Assembly: GCF_051521495.1 (NCBI RefSeq)
Contig: NZ_CP150355.1
Coordinates: 10,664,001-10,728,000 of the forward strand
Length of the DNA stretch: 64,000 nucleotides
Direction: 5' to 3'
DNA from: Sorangium sp051521495
GTDB taxonomy: Bacteria > Myxococcota_A > Polyangia > Polyangiales > Polyangiaceae
The translations under genes were made by a program, and so were the position numbers. Shown here one piece after another: positions 24,051 to 32,678 of the stretch. The notes beneath the pieces were generated by a model. It made no database searches. It worked only from the letters and a program-made list of their open reading frames with translations, and had not been told where the DNA came from. The number at the start of each line of letters is the position of its first letter. Within the stretch, counting starts at the first letter, position 1.

Positions 24051-25282
24051 TCGGTCACCTCGGCCGACCGGAGCGCCTCGACGCCCGGGAGACGCTTGCC
24101 CTCGATGAGCTCGAGCGAAGCGCCGCCGCCGGTCGAGATGTGATCGAAGCCCTTGGCGATCTGCTCGCCGGCCTGCTTGACCGCCGCCGCGCTGTCGCCG
24201 CCGCCGACCACCGTGAAGCCGGAGGCGCCGCTCATGATGCGCGCGACGTCGAACGTGCCCTTGGAAAAGGCGGGCGTCTCGAAGAGGCCCATAGGGCCGT
24301 TCCAGAACACCGTCTTCGCCCTCTCGATGGCCTTGCCGAACAGATCGACCGAGCGGGGGCCGATGTCGAGCGCCATCGTGCCCTCGGGGATCGCGTCGAT
24401 CGACGCGGCTTCGCCCTGCGTCGCGTCGATGCTCGAGGCGACGACGGCGTCGACGGGCAGGAGGAGCTGGATGCCCCGATCGCGCGCCTTGCTCATGATC
24501 GTGCGCGCCAGCGGGAGCTTGTCCTCCTCGATCCGGCTCTTCTGCAGGTTCTTGCCCTGCGCGGCGAGGAAGGTGTTCGCCATCGCGCCGCCGATGCACA
24601 GGGTGTCGACCACGTTGAGGAGCGCCTCGACGACGTCGATCTTGTCGGAGACCTTGGCGCCGCCGAGGACGGCGACGTAAGGCTTCTCCGGGCGATCGGT
24701 GAGCCAGGTCAGCGCCTTGAGCTCCTTCTGGAGGAGGAGGCCGGCGGCGCGCTCGCGCACGAGGCGCGGCAGCGCGTGCACCGACGCGTGAGCGCGGTGC
24801 ACGGCGCCGAAGGCGTCGTCGACATAGACGTCGCAGAGCTCGGCCAGCTGGCGCGCGAAGCCCTCGTCGTCCTTCTCCTCGTCCTCGTGGAAGCGGAGGT
24901 TCTCGAGGAGGCAGATCTGGCCCGCCCGGAGGTCGTAGATGACCTTCTTGGGCGAGTCGCCGACACAGTCGTCCGGCAGGTGGACCTCGTAGCCGGTGAG
25001 CTCACTGAGCCGCCCCCCGCACGGCTCCAACGAGAGCCCCTCGGTCTTGCCCGGCTTCGGGCGGCCGAGGTGCGACGCGAGGATCACCTTCGCGCCCGCC
25101 TCCATGACGAGCTTGATCGTCGGGATCGCCTCTCGGATGCGCGAGTCGTCCGTGATCTTGCCCGTCTTCTTGTCGAGCGGGACGTTGAAGTCGACGCGGA
25201 TGAAGACGCGCTTGCCGCTGAGGCCGGCGGTGCCGGCGGCCGCGGCGAGGTCCTCGACGGAGCGGATTCCGGTGAGCTTCAC
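24047..25282 (-). CDS. pgk: Phosphoglycerate kinase
   Basis: 411 residues. Substrate-binding RVDFNVPLD with the conserved Arg/Asp/Asn, ASHLGRPKPG, and LLENLRFHEDEEKDD. The nucleotide-binding GGAKVSDKI and the C-terminal GGGDSAAAV and STGGGASLELIEG are all present. It transfers phosphate from 1,3-bisphosphoglycerate to ADP. Four bases separate it from gap and it overlaps tpiA, so the three are translated together. Confidence 0.97.
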   Translation of the reverse strand: MKLTGIRSVEDLAAAAGTAGLSGKRVFIRVDFNVPLDKKTGKITDDSRIREAIPTIKLVMEAGAKVILASHLGRPKPGKTEGLSLEPCGGRLSELTGYEVHLPDDCVGDSPKKVIYDLRAGQICLLENLRFHEDEEKDDEGFARQLAELCDVYVDDAFGAVHRAHASVHALPRLVRERAAGLLLQKELKALTWLTDRPEKPYVAVLGGAKVSDKIDVVEALLNVVDTLCIGGAMANTFLAAQGKNLQKSRIEEDKLPLARTIMSKARDRGIQLLLPVDAVVASSIDATQGEAASIDAIPEGTMALDIGPRSVDLFGKAIERAKTVFWNGPMGLFETPAFSKGTFDVARIMSGASGFTVVGGGDSAAAVKQAGEQIAKGFDHISTGGGASLELIEGKRLPGVEALRSAEVTE

Positions 25283-25286
25283 GGCA

Positions 25287-26312
25287 CTACGCGCCCTTCC
25301 TCGCCACGAGCTGCGCGAGGTCGATCATGCGGTTCGAGAAGCCCCACTCGTTGTCGTACCACGAGAAGATCTTCGCGAAGCGATCGCCGAGGACCGTCGT
25401 CATGGTCGCGTCGAACGTGCTGGACGCGGGCGAGCCGATGAAGTCGCCCGAGACGAGCTCCCGATCGGTATAGTCGAGGACGTCCTTCATCGGCCCCTGC
25501 TCGGCGGCCTGCTTCATCGCGGCGTGGATGCTCTCCTTCGTGATCGGCTTCTCGGTCTCGAGGGTGAGGTCCACGAGCGAGACGTCGACCGTGGGGACGC
25601 GGACCGCGAGCCCGTCGAACTTGCCCTTGAGCGCCGGGATGACCTCGGACAGCGCCTTCGCGGCGCCGGTGCTCGAGGGGATCATGTTGACCGCGGCGGC
25701 GCGCGCGCGGCGCAGGTCGCCCTTCCGGTGCGGGATGTCGAGGAGGTGCTGGTCGTTCGTGTACGAGTGGACCGTCGTCATCAGGCCGCGGACGATGCCG
25801 AAGTTGTCGAGCATCACCTTGGCGATGGGGGCGAGGCAGTTCGTCGTGCAGGAGCCGCACGAGATGACCGTGTGCTTCTGCGCGTCGTAGAGCTCGTCGT
25901 TCACGCCCATGACGACCGTGAGGTCGTGGCCCTTGGCCGGCGCGCTGATGATCACGCGCTTGGCGCCCGCGTTGATGTGGCCGGCGGCCTTCGCCTTGTC
26001 CGTGAAGAGGCCCGTGCACTCGAGGACGATGTCGACGCCGAGGCTCTTCCACGGCAGCTCGGCCGGATCCTTCAGCGCGAGGACCTCGATCTTCTGGTCG
26101 CCGATGCTGATGTACTTGTCACCGGCGCCGACCTTCGCCGCCTTGAACTCGCGGTGGATCGAGTCGTACTGGAAGAGGTGGGCGAGGGTCTTCGGATCCG
26201 TCAGGTCGTTGATGGCGACCAGCTCGATATCCTTCACGCCGCGCTCGTAGAGCGCGCGGACAATGCAGCGTCCGATGCGTCCAAAACCGTTAATTGCGAT
26301 CTTCGTCGCCAT
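25287..26312 (-). CDS. gap: Glyceraldehyde-3-phosphate dehydrogenase, type I
   Basis: 341 residues. NAD-binding INGFGRIGRCIVRAL at the N-terminus, the catalytic cysteine in SCGSCTTNCLAP (about 155-166), and the His partner in VHSYTNDQ. The C-terminal WYDNEWGFSNRMIDL is typical. Asn-Asp-Leu after the first strand (AINDLTD) favours NAD. The start at 26312 is preceded by CAGGAG and by a good promoter. First gene of the operon. Confidence 0.97.
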   Translation of the reverse strand: MATKIAINGFGRIGRCIVRALYERGVKDIELVAINDLTDPKTLAHLFQYDSIHREFKAAKVGAGDKYISIGDQKIEVLALKDPAELPWKSLGVDIVLECTGLFTDKAKAAGHINAGAKRVIISAPAKGHDLTVVMGVNDELYDAQKHTVISCGSCTTNCLAPIAKVMLDNFGIVRGLMTTVHSYTNDQHLLDIPHRKGDLRRARAAAVNMIPSSTGAAKALSEVIPALKGKFDGLAVRVPTVDVSLVDLTLETEKPITKESIHAAMKQAAEQGPMKDVLDYTDRELVSGDFIGSPASSTFDATMTTVLGDRFAKIFSWYDNEWGFSNRMIDLAQLVARKGA

Positions 26313-26342
26313 CACGAACTCCTGGGAAAGTGGCCGGCGCGA

Positions 26343-26371
26343 TACGTAGTCACCTCGCGCGCGACGGTCAA
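26343..26371 (-). promoter_or_regulatory. Promoter of the gap-pgk-tpiA operon
   Basis: On the minus strand TTGACC (26371-26366) is a 5/6 match to the -35 consensus. It is followed after exactly 17 bases by TACGTA (26348-26343), a 3/6 match to TATAAT extended by a further T. The predicted start near 26336 leaves a leader of about 24 bases before the gap ATG. Confidence 0.55.
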
Positions 26372-26478
26372 GCAAAGCCTCAGCCGCGGGGCGGGGCCGC
26401 GGCCGGCTGGCCGGAGAGGCTCCTCGCCGCGAGGGCTTTCGGTCGGTATGTGGGCCGTATTCGGTCGGTGGGAAGGGA

Positions 26479-26512
26479 GCGCCGGCGCGCTCGGGCGCTG
26501 GCGCGCCGGCGC
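26479..26512 (-). terminator. 12-bp stem after trxA
   Basis: Bases 26479-26490 and 26501-26512 are exact complements (inner part GCCGGCGCGC/GCGCGCCGGC) around a ten-base loop, 22 bp past the trxA stop. Strong G+C stem with no U-tract, as usual in such genomes. Probable terminator that separates trxA from gap. Confidence 0.5.
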
Positions 26513-26533
26513 CGCGTCGCGCGCGGCCGCGGC

Positions 26534-26869
26534 TCAGGCGCCGAGCTGGATGCCGAGCTTCTGGAGGAGCTTCTCCTTGCTCGCGACGCCGGAGTACGAG
26601 GCTTTCGCGTCGCCGACCTCGAACAGGATGCACGTCGGGACGGCGCGGACCTTGTATTTCTCGGCCAGCTTCGGCGCCACGTCGATGTCGAGCTTGGCGA
26701 CCTTCAGCTTGCCCTGGGATTCCTCGGCGATCTTGTCGACGATCGGCGCGAGCTGTTTGCAGGGCCCGCACCAGGTGGCCGTGAAGTCCACGAGCACGGG
26801 GATGGGGGAGTTGAGGACCTCGGACTCGAAGTTCTCGTTGGTGAGGGTGACGACGTACTCGCCTGCCAT
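26534..26869 (-). CDS. trxA: Thioredoxin
   Basis: 111 residues, the standard size. Active site WCGPC with Cys34 and Cys37, buried Asp28 in LVDFTATW, and cis-Pro in VRAVPTCILF. Cytosolic dithiol reductant. GGAG stands six bases before the ATG at 26869. It is a separate transcript from gap, judging by the hairpin and the promoter between them. Confidence 0.94.
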   Translation of the reverse strand: MAGEYVVTLTNENFESEVLNSPIPVLVDFTATWCGPCKQLAPIVDKIAEESQGKLKVAKLDIDVAPKLAEKYKVRAVPTCILFEVGDAKASYSGVASKEKLLQKLGIQLGA

Positions 26870-27208
26870 GGTTGTCTCCGTCGGTGCCGCGCTGTTCATG
26901 TTCGGGGCCGCGCTCGATGCGCTGGACGCGACCCCACGAGTTGACCGAGGCTGCTCCAGCCTGTCGGCCCGATGCAGAGCGGACGCCCTGTCGGGAAAGG
27001 AAATTACCCGGCGCGCACGCCTCCGGCAACCCACAAGGCGCTGGCGGGTCACCTCGCGGAACCTTCCGCCTGCGCCGTCGTTTTGGTAGATCGCCCGGCC
27101 CGCAGCGGCGGCGCTGGCCGACGCAGCGGAGGCCTGAGCGCGAGCGGATGCCCGCGAACACGGCGCACACGATCACGCGTGCGAGCGCTCGCGCGGCGCC
27201 GAGCCAGG
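26870..27208. other. Divergent gap between trxA and the mannosyltransferase gene
   Basis: 339 bp that should hold promoters in both directions. No -35/-10 pair with good spacing was found by eye. Open frames extending through it from neighbouring genes lack family resemblance. Nothing else noted. Confidence 0.4.
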
Positions 27209-27931
27209 ATGGCCCCCCGAACCCTCATCATCACGCCCACGTACAACGAGCGAGACAACCTCGCCGAGTTCGTGGGCTCCGTCCTCGCGATGGCCCCGGA
27301 CGCGCACGTGCTCGTCGTCGACGACGCGTCGCCGGACGGGACAGGCGCCCTGGGCGACGAGCTCGCCGCGCGCGACGGGCGCGTCCACGTGCTCCATCGC
27401 GCGGAGAAGCGCGGGCTCGGCACGGCCTACCTGGACGGCTTCCAGCGCGCGCTGGACGGCGGCTACGACGTCGCGTTCGAGATGGACGCCGACCTCTCGC
27501 ACGATCCGCGCTACCTGCCGGCGTTCCTCGACGCGATCGCCCAGGGCGCCGACGTCGTCCTCGGCTCGCGCAACATGCCGGGAGGCGGCGTGGTGGGCTG
27601 GGGCCTCGGGCGACACGTGCTGTCGAAGGGCGGCTCGCTCTACGCGCGGACCATCCTGGGCGTCGGCGTCCGCGATCTCACGACGGGCTACAAGGCGTTC
27701 ACGCGGCGCGCGCTCCTCTCGCTCGATCTCGGCAGCGTGCGCTCGAACGGCTACGCTTTCCAGATCGAGACGACCTACCGCGCGCTCCGCAAAGGGCTCC
27801 GCGTGGTCGAGGTGCCGATCGTGTTCGTCGACCGGCGCGCAGGCCGCTCGAAGATGAGCCGCCGGATCTTCGCCGAGGCGATCGTCGAGGTCTTCCGCCT
27901 GAAGCTCGACGCCGCGCGCGGCCGCATCTGA
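27209..27931 (+). CDS. Polyprenol-phosphate mannose synthase-like GT2 glycosyltransferase
   Basis: 240 residues. GT-A fold with RTLIITPTYNERDNL, LVVDDASPDGT and FEMDADLSHDPRYLP (the DAD metal site), plus LGSRN and VRDLTTGYKAF. This pattern is that of dolichol/polyprenol-phosphate mannosyltransferase (Dpm1/Ppm1 type) without the membrane anchor domain. It would charge a polyprenyl phosphate with a hexose for later GT-C enzymes, such as the GT-C protein encoded near 22 kb. The start at 27209 is placed just before the family homology. Confidence 0.88.
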   Translation: MAPRTLIITPTYNERDNLAEFVGSVLAMAPDAHVLVVDDASPDGTGALGDELAARDGRVHVLHRAEKRGLGTAYLDGFQRALDGGYDVAFEMDADLSHDPRYLPAFLDAIAQGADVVLGSRNMPGGGVVGWGLGRHVLSKGGSLYARTILGVGVRDLTTGYKAFTRRALLSLDLGSVRSNGYAFQIETTYRALRKGLRVVEVPIVFVDRRAGRSKMSRRIFAEAIVEVFRLKLDAARGRI

Positions 27932-27965
27932 CGGGGCTCCGCTGGAGCGCGAGCGCGCGCGGCGC

Positions 27966-29387
27966 TCAGCGCTCCCCCGCGCGCGGCGGCCGCGCGGCGG
28001 CGCGCGTTCGGCCCCCCTGGCGGGCGTCCAGCTCGTCGAGCGCCTCGTCGAGCTCGTCGTCCAGCGCGACGTCATCGTCGTGGATGCGCGATCTCCCGGG
28101 GGCCTCCTGCTCCTCGAAGCGCACGCGCGCCGCCGCGGCCTCGCCGCGCTGGGCAGCGGCGTCGGGCGCCGGGCGCCCGCGGACGACGCGGGTCGCGCGG
28201 CGCAGCGCGAGATCGGCGACCCGCCCGGCCCTGCGCACGTTCGGCGCGGCCTTCTCGCGCAACACGCGGCCGAACACGAGCGACAGCAGCGTCAGCACCG
28301 TCGGGACGATCACGCCGAGCGCGAGGCCGACGGCGATGCGCGCGACCGTCAGGCCGAACAGCGCGACCACGAGCGGCGGGCCCACCAGGCCGCGATCGAA
28401 CGCCGGGCGCCCCTCGTGCCGACGCGCGCGCCGCTCGTCCTTGCGCGCGCGCTTCTCCGCCTTGCGCTCGTCCTTGCGCGCGCGCCGGTCGTGCTTGCGC
28501 TCCGCCTCGCGCGCGCGCCGCTCCCCACCCCGCGCGACGCGCTCGGCGGAGCCCTCCGCGGGCTCGCCGGCGCGCCGCGCCCCAGGGGCCACGCCGCCCG
28601 CTTCGATCGCCGCGAGGAGCGGCGCGATGCGCGCGGCGCGGCGGTCCGGGTCGGGCTCCAGCATCGCGGAAAGCGCCCGGACGAGGTGGGGATCCGCGCG
28701 GCCGCCGAGGGCGGCGGGCACGTCGATCGCGAGCCCTCGGTGCGGCAGGTTCTCCGGTTCCTCGCCGGTGAGCAGGCAGAGCGCGGTCGCGCCGACGGCG
28801 TAGACATCCGACGCGGGCAGCGCGCGGCCCTGGAACTGCTCCGGCGCCATGTACCCGAACGTGCCGACCACGGTGCTCCCGCCCTCGGGGCGCATGCGAT
28901 CGCGGACCGCGCCGAAGTCGACGATCGCGAAGGAGCCGTCGGGCCGGCGGATCACGTTGTTCGGCTTGATGTCGCGGTGGATGACCGGCGGAGCGCGGCC
29001 ATGCAGGTAGTCGAGGACGCCCGACGCGTCCTTCAGGAAGCGGACGACGTCGTCCTGCCCGAGCACCGCGCGGCGACGGCGCATCGCGCCCAGGCTCTCG
29101 CCGTCGATCTTATCCATCACCAGGAAGAGCGCTCCGTCCTCCTCGAAATGATCGAGGTAGGCCGGCAGGCTCGGATGCGAGAGCGACGCGAGCACCCGGG
29201 CCTCGCGCTCGGCGAGCTCCACGCTCTTCCAGCTCGAGGCGCCGCGGATCTGGAACCGCTTGATCGCGACGAGCTTGCCGAGCCGCTTGTCGACCGCCTC
29301 GAGCGTGTGCCCCTGAGCCCCTTCGCCGAGGGCGCGCGTGACCACGTAGCGCCCGTCGCGCAACGCCTGGCTCGGCTCGTCACCCAT
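27966..29387 (-). CDS. Membrane-anchored Ser/Thr protein kinase with basic linker and acidic tail
   Basis: 473 residues. Kinase domain about 14-275: glycine loop GEGAQGHT, ATP-binding Lys in LVAIKRF, catalytic loop VIHRDIKPNN, DFGAV, and APEQF as APE motif. All catalytic residues are intact, so it should be active. A very basic, repetitive linker (RRARKDERKAEKRARKDERR) follows, then two hydrophobic segments (VVALFGLTVARIAVGLALGV and TVLTLLSLVFG). The tail contains DDDVALDDELDEALDELD. The start at 29387 (MGDEPSQALRDGRYVV) is chosen from kinase homology. Divergent from the slipin gene, with a perfect palindrome between them. Confidence 0.9.
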   Translation of the reverse strand: MGDEPSQALRDGRYVVTRALGEGAQGHTLEAVDKRLGKLVAIKRFQIRGASSWKSVELAEREARVLASLSHPSLPAYLDHFEEDGALFLVMDKIDGESLGAMRRRRAVLGQDDVVRFLKDASGVLDYLHGRAPPVIHRDIKPNNVIRRPDGSFAIVDFGAVRDRMRPEGGSTVVGTFGYMAPEQFQGRALPASDVYAVGATALCLLTGEEPENLPHRGLAIDVPAALGGRADPHLVRALSAMLEPDPDRRAARIAPLLAAIEAGGVAPGARRAGEPAEGSAERVARGGERRAREAERKHDRRARKDERKAEKRARKDERRARRHEGRPAFDRGLVGPPLVVALFGLTVARIAVGLALGVIVPTVLTLLSLVFGRVLREKAAPNVRRAGRVADLALRRATRVVRGRPAPDAAAQRGEAAAARVRFEEQEAPGRSRIHDDDVALDDELDEALDELDARQGGRTRAAARPPRAGER

Positions 29388-29478
29388 CGAGGGAGCGAGA
29401 GTACACCGCCACGGCAACGACACCAGGTCGAAGCCGCGCCGGCGCGCCCGCGAGCGCCGCGAACGTCCGCCAGCGCGC

Positions 29479-29500
29479 GCGCCGGCCGCGCGGCCGGCGC
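29479..29500. promoter_or_regulatory. Palindrome in the kinase/slipin divergent promoter region
   Basis: GCGCCGGCC (29479-29487) and GGCCGGCGC (29492-29500) are exact complements around GCGC, itself a palindrome, giving a 22-bp perfect dyad. It lies 27 bases before the slipin ATG and 92 bases from the kinase ATG. G+C-only palindromes are common by chance in this genome, so a regulatory role is only a possibility. Confidence 0.3.
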
Positions 29501-29526
29501 CGGGCGCTCTGCTAGAGTCGCGGGCG

Positions 29527-30429
29527 ATGTCCCTGATCCTCACCGTGCTCGGGCTGTTTGCCGCGCTCTACCTGCTGTCGGGGCTGCGGCAGATCAACCA
29601 GTGGGAGGCCGCGCTGCGCTTCACGCTCGGCAAGCTGACCGGCCGCGTGTCCCCCGGGGTGACCCTGTTCCTCCCGGGGATCCAGGAGCTCCGGCGCATC
29701 GACACGCGGATGAAGAACCGCGATCTCCTCCAGCAGATGGTGATCACCCGCGACAACGTGACCACGATGGTCGATGCGGTCGTCTACTACCGCGTCGTCG
29801 ATCCGGAGAAGGCCACGCTGGCCGTCGAGAACTACGAGACGGCGATGAAGGACCGCGCGAAGGTCGTGCTGCGCGACGTGGTGGGCGAGACGCGGCTCGA
29901 CGAGCTGCTCGCGCACCGCGAGGAGGTCGCCGCCAAGGTGCGCGCGCAGGTCGAGGCGGTGGCGGCCGCATGGGGCCTGCACGTCGAGATGATCGGCCTC
30001 CAGGACATCGCGCTGCCGCCCCAGATGCAGGAGGTGCTCGCGAAGGGGGCGATCGCCGAGCGCGATCGGCGCTACGTGATCATCAAGAGCGAGGCCGACG
30101 TCGAGAGCGCGAAGAACTTCGCGGAGGCCGCGAGTATCCTCGCGCGCTCGCCCGGGGCGATGGAGCTGCGGCGCTTCGAGGCGCTGGCGAACCTGAGCCA
30201 GGGCAACACCAAGGTGATCTTCGACCTCGCGAAGCCGTACGACGACGTGCGGCACGCGGCGGTCGCCATGGCGGAGGCGGCGGTCACCGAGGCGAAGCCG
30301 GTGCGCGTCCAGCAGGGGCAGCGCGCGGTCGACGCCGAGGCGCAGCGCGAGGCCGAGGCGACCCTCGAAGCGGACGCTGCGCTCGAGGAGCAGCGGACTG
30401 CGCGGCGCGGGCGCATGGGCGGCGCGTGA
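29527..30429 (+). CDS. SPFH/band-7 protein, slipin type
   Basis: 300 residues. One N-terminal membrane segment (LILTVLGLFAALYLLSGL) is followed by the SPFH domain (about 22-200): RVSPGVTLFLPGIQELRRIDTRM, MVDAVVYYRVVDPEKA, VVGETRLDELL. A helical coiled-coil and an Ala/Glu-rich C-terminus complete it. Slipins oligomerise at membranes and are usually paired with NfeD; no NfeD-like gene is adjacent here. The stop codon overlaps the next gene as GTGA. Confidence 0.88.
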   Translation: MSLILTVLGLFAALYLLSGLRQINQWEAALRFTLGKLTGRVSPGVTLFLPGIQELRRIDTRMKNRDLLQQMVITRDNVTTMVDAVVYYRVVDPEKATLAVENYETAMKDRAKVVLRDVVGETRLDELLAHREEVAAKVRAQVEAVAAAWGLHVEMIGLQDIALPPQMQEVLAKGAIAERDRRYVIIKSEADVESAKNFAEAASILARSPGAMELRRFEALANLSQGNTKVIFDLAKPYDDVRHAAVAMAEAAVTEAKPVRVQQGQRAVDAEAQREAEATLEADAALEEQRTARRGRMGGA

Positions 30430-31400
30430 TCGCGGCGCTGACCGCGCTCAAGGCGGCGGTCGCGGCGCTGCTCGAGGCGCGCGGCGAGGCCGGGCTGTCC
30501 GCCCTCGTCGCCGGCGCCGAGCTCGCGCTCGCCGCACCGCCCCAGCGGTGGACGCTGGGGTCGCGCGAGGTGAGCGCGTCGCGCCTCTCGCTGGCCGTCG
30601 ACGCGCCCGAGTTCGCGGCGCTCACGGCGGATCCGAGCCGCCTCGCGGCGGTGAAGGAGGCGTTCGCGAGCGCGGTCCGCACGCCGGAGACGGAGCTCGC
30701 CGATCTGTCGCTGGTGCTGCGCCTGCCCGGCGCGAGGCGCGGGTGGGGCCAGATCTATCGGGAAGCCGCGCTCCCGGCGGCGCCAGAGCGGCCGGATCCC
30801 GACGCGGTGCTCGGCGGCGCGGCGGCCTTGCTCGAGGCGTCGGGTGACGCGCGGGGCGCGGCGATGCTCCGCCGCGCGCGGCTCGAGGCGGCGCAGGTCG
30901 CGGGCGGCGGGGACGCCGCGCTGGTGCGGTGCGTGGTGCGGCTCGATCCGGCGGATCGCGCCGCGCTCGACCGCGACGGCGAGCGCGCGGAGCGGCTGCG
31001 GCGGGCCGTGCGCGACGCGGGGACGCGCGCCTCCGAGGCGGTCGCGTCGGTGGAGCTCGTCACGGCGCTCTCCCCGCTCGGCGCCGCGCCGGGCCCGCTC
31101 GGCGGGGCGGCGGCGCCGGAGGCCCGGCTCGCGCGGGCGCTCGCGGCGCGCGGCGCGGTCGCGGTGACCATCCGCCGCGGCGACGAGGGACCGGGGGGCG
31201 GGGGCGTGGAGCTCGCGGTCGTGGCCTCCGGAGAGCTCTTGCGCGTCCGGATCACGGCGGCCCAAGAGCGCGGGCACGGGCACGGCGGCTGGAGAGCCGA
31301 GGAGATCCGCGCGATCACGATCGCAGCCCGGGACCTCGCGACGCCGGAGCGGACGGAGGAGCTCGCCGCGCTGCTCTGTGGCGGCGGCGAGCTCCCGTGA
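30426..31400 (+). CDS. Unknown protein coupled to slipin
   Basis: 324 residues from a GTG overlapping the slipin stop (GTGA), which fixes the start well. Ala/Arg/Leu-rich and probably helical, without clear membrane segments, signal peptide or cysteine motif. Towards the C-terminus VAVTIRRGDEGPGGGGVELAVVASGELLRVRI looks like a beta-rich stretch. No family recognised. The tight coupling suggests that it works with the slipin, perhaps in the place normally taken by NfeD, but it has no NfeD features. Confidence 0.7.
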   Translation: MIAALTALKAAVAALLEARGEAGLSALVAGAELALAAPPQRWTLGSREVSASRLSLAVDAPEFAALTADPSRLAAVKEAFASAVRTPETELADLSLVLRLPGARRGWGQIYREAALPAAPERPDPDAVLGGAAALLEASGDARGAAMLRRARLEAAQVAGGGDAALVRCVVRLDPADRAALDRDGERAERLRRAVRDAGTRASEAVASVELVTALSPLGAAPGPLGGAAAPEARLARALAARGAVAVTIRRGDEGPGGGGVELAVVASGELLRVRITAAQERGHGHGGWRAEEIRAITIAARDLATPERTEELAALLCGGGELP

Positions 31401-31412
31401 CGCGCGGCGCGG

Positions 31413-32678
31413 TCAGATCGACGCCGGCGCTGGAACGCCCGGCGCCGGCAGGCCGGGCCCCGCAGCGCCGGCGGTCGCGGCGCCGGGGGTTCCAGCGCCG
31501 GCGCCAGCGCGTGAGGTGTTGTCCTGGCGAGTCATGCTCCGGATCGCATGTTGGAGCGCCGCGCGCAGATTACGTTGCGTGTTGAGCTCTGAGAGGTCGA
31601 GCCCGAGCGCGACCATCGTCTGGGCCACGTTCGGCTTGATGCCTGCGACGATGCCGTCGGCACCGAGCAGCCGGATCGCGGTGACGAGCTCGATCAGGTG
31701 GCTCGCTACCCGGGTGTCGACGACCTCGACCCCGGTGAGGTCGAGGATCGCAAACCGCGCCTGCTTCTCCACGATCTTCGAGAGCAGGCTGTCCATCACG
31801 TCCGCGGTGCGCACGCTGTCGACCGTCCCCACCATCGGGAGCGTCAGCACGCCATCCCACACCTCGATGATCGGCGTCGACAGATCCCGAATGACCTTCT
31901 GCTGCGCCTCGATCTGCTGCAGCTGAGCGCGCAGCTCCTGCTCCGTGCGCCTGGATTCCGAGATGTCGAACGATAGGCCGAGCAAGCCGCACACGGCCCC
32001 GCTGCGCTCGTCATGGAGCGGGGCGATCCAGTTGTCCCAGTAGATACCGTTCGAATCGGTGCGGAAGCGGCGCACCGTCCCGTCGAACCAGCTGTGCATG
32101 TTGGCGTCGACGTCGGGCACGTCGACGACGGACGCTGCTGGCTGGTTCCCATAGAGCTCGATCCAGTTGACCCCGAGGAGCTGCCCGGGCTTGAGCCCGG
32201 CGTTCGGGAGCGCCTTGCCATCGTGATAGAAACAGATTCCATCGCGGTCGAGGGCCCAGAACGCCATCTTGTCCACGTGGTTGACGAGGCTATCCAGGAT
32301 GCGCGCCTTGTCGCGGAGAGTCGTCCGCTCTCCCTCGTTGATCTCGGGTGTCGCCCGGAGCGACCCGAAGACGGCGCCGCGATCACGAGAACGCCTCGCA
32401 TTGCACGACACCGGCCGGTACTCCCCGCGCGCGTCACGCAGGCGGACACAGAAGCAGACGGGCTCATCGCTCTGCTCGAGCTGCGCCCACGCCGACAGGA
32501 GCGCTGCGCGATCCTCCGGGTGAGCGAGCTCTGCAAGGGTCGAGCCTCCCTCGCGCTCGGCGCCGAGGATCTCCCGCAGAGCATCGTTCTCGTGGAGCAG
32601 TCCGCCCGCTGCCGACGCGATGAAGAGCAGATCGGGACAGCTGGCGAAAAATTCAGAAAACAGCGGGTTCGAAGCCAT
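31413..32678 (-). CDS. PAS-STAS signalling protein (RsbR/stressosome-like)
   Basis: 421 residues. N-terminal sensor with two PAS-like regions: about 10-120, and about 140-265 with FWALDRDGICFYHDGKAL and GLLGLSFDISESRR. A short coiled coil then leads into a STAS domain (about 280-395). The STAS part reads STPIIEVWDGVLTLPMVG, then FAILDLTGVEVVDTRVASHLIELV, closely resembling RsbR-type stressosome proteins, where Thr in the DLTG region is phosphorylated. The last 30 residues are a GAGTPGAA-type low-complexity tail. No RsbS or RsbT gene is adjacent. It converges on the slipin-partner gene with a 12-bp gap. Confidence 0.85.
   Translation of the reverse strand: MASNPLFSEFFASCPDLLFIASAAGGLLHENDALREILGAEREGGSTLAELAHPEDRAALLSAWAQLEQSDEPVCFCVRLRDARGEYRPVSCNARRSRDRGAVFGSLRATPEINEGERTTLRDKARILDSLVNHVDKMAFWALDRDGICFYHDGKALPNAGLKPGQLLGVNWIELYGNQPAASVVDVPDVDANMHSWFDGTVRRFRTDSNGIYWDNWIAPLHDERSGAVCGLLGLSFDISESRRTEQELRAQLQQIEAQQKVIRDLSTPIIEVWDGVLTLPMVGTVDSVRTADVMDSLLSKIVEKQARFAILDLTGVEVVDTRVASHLIELVTAIRLLGADGIVAGIKPNVAQTMVALGLDLSELNTQRNLRAALQHAIRSMTRQDNTSRAGAGAGTPGAATAGAAGPGLPAPGVPAPASI

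Noticed and set aside
29479..29500. Confident operator call for the G+C-only palindrome
   Set aside because: Kept only as a low-confidence site, since GC-only dyads of this size are frequent by chance in such DNA.
28080..30425. Upstream 780 codons of the 1106-codon plus frame ending at 31400
   Set aside because: Runs through the antisense of the kinase and another frame of the slipin gene; the true gene starts at the GTG 30426 overlapping the slipin stop.
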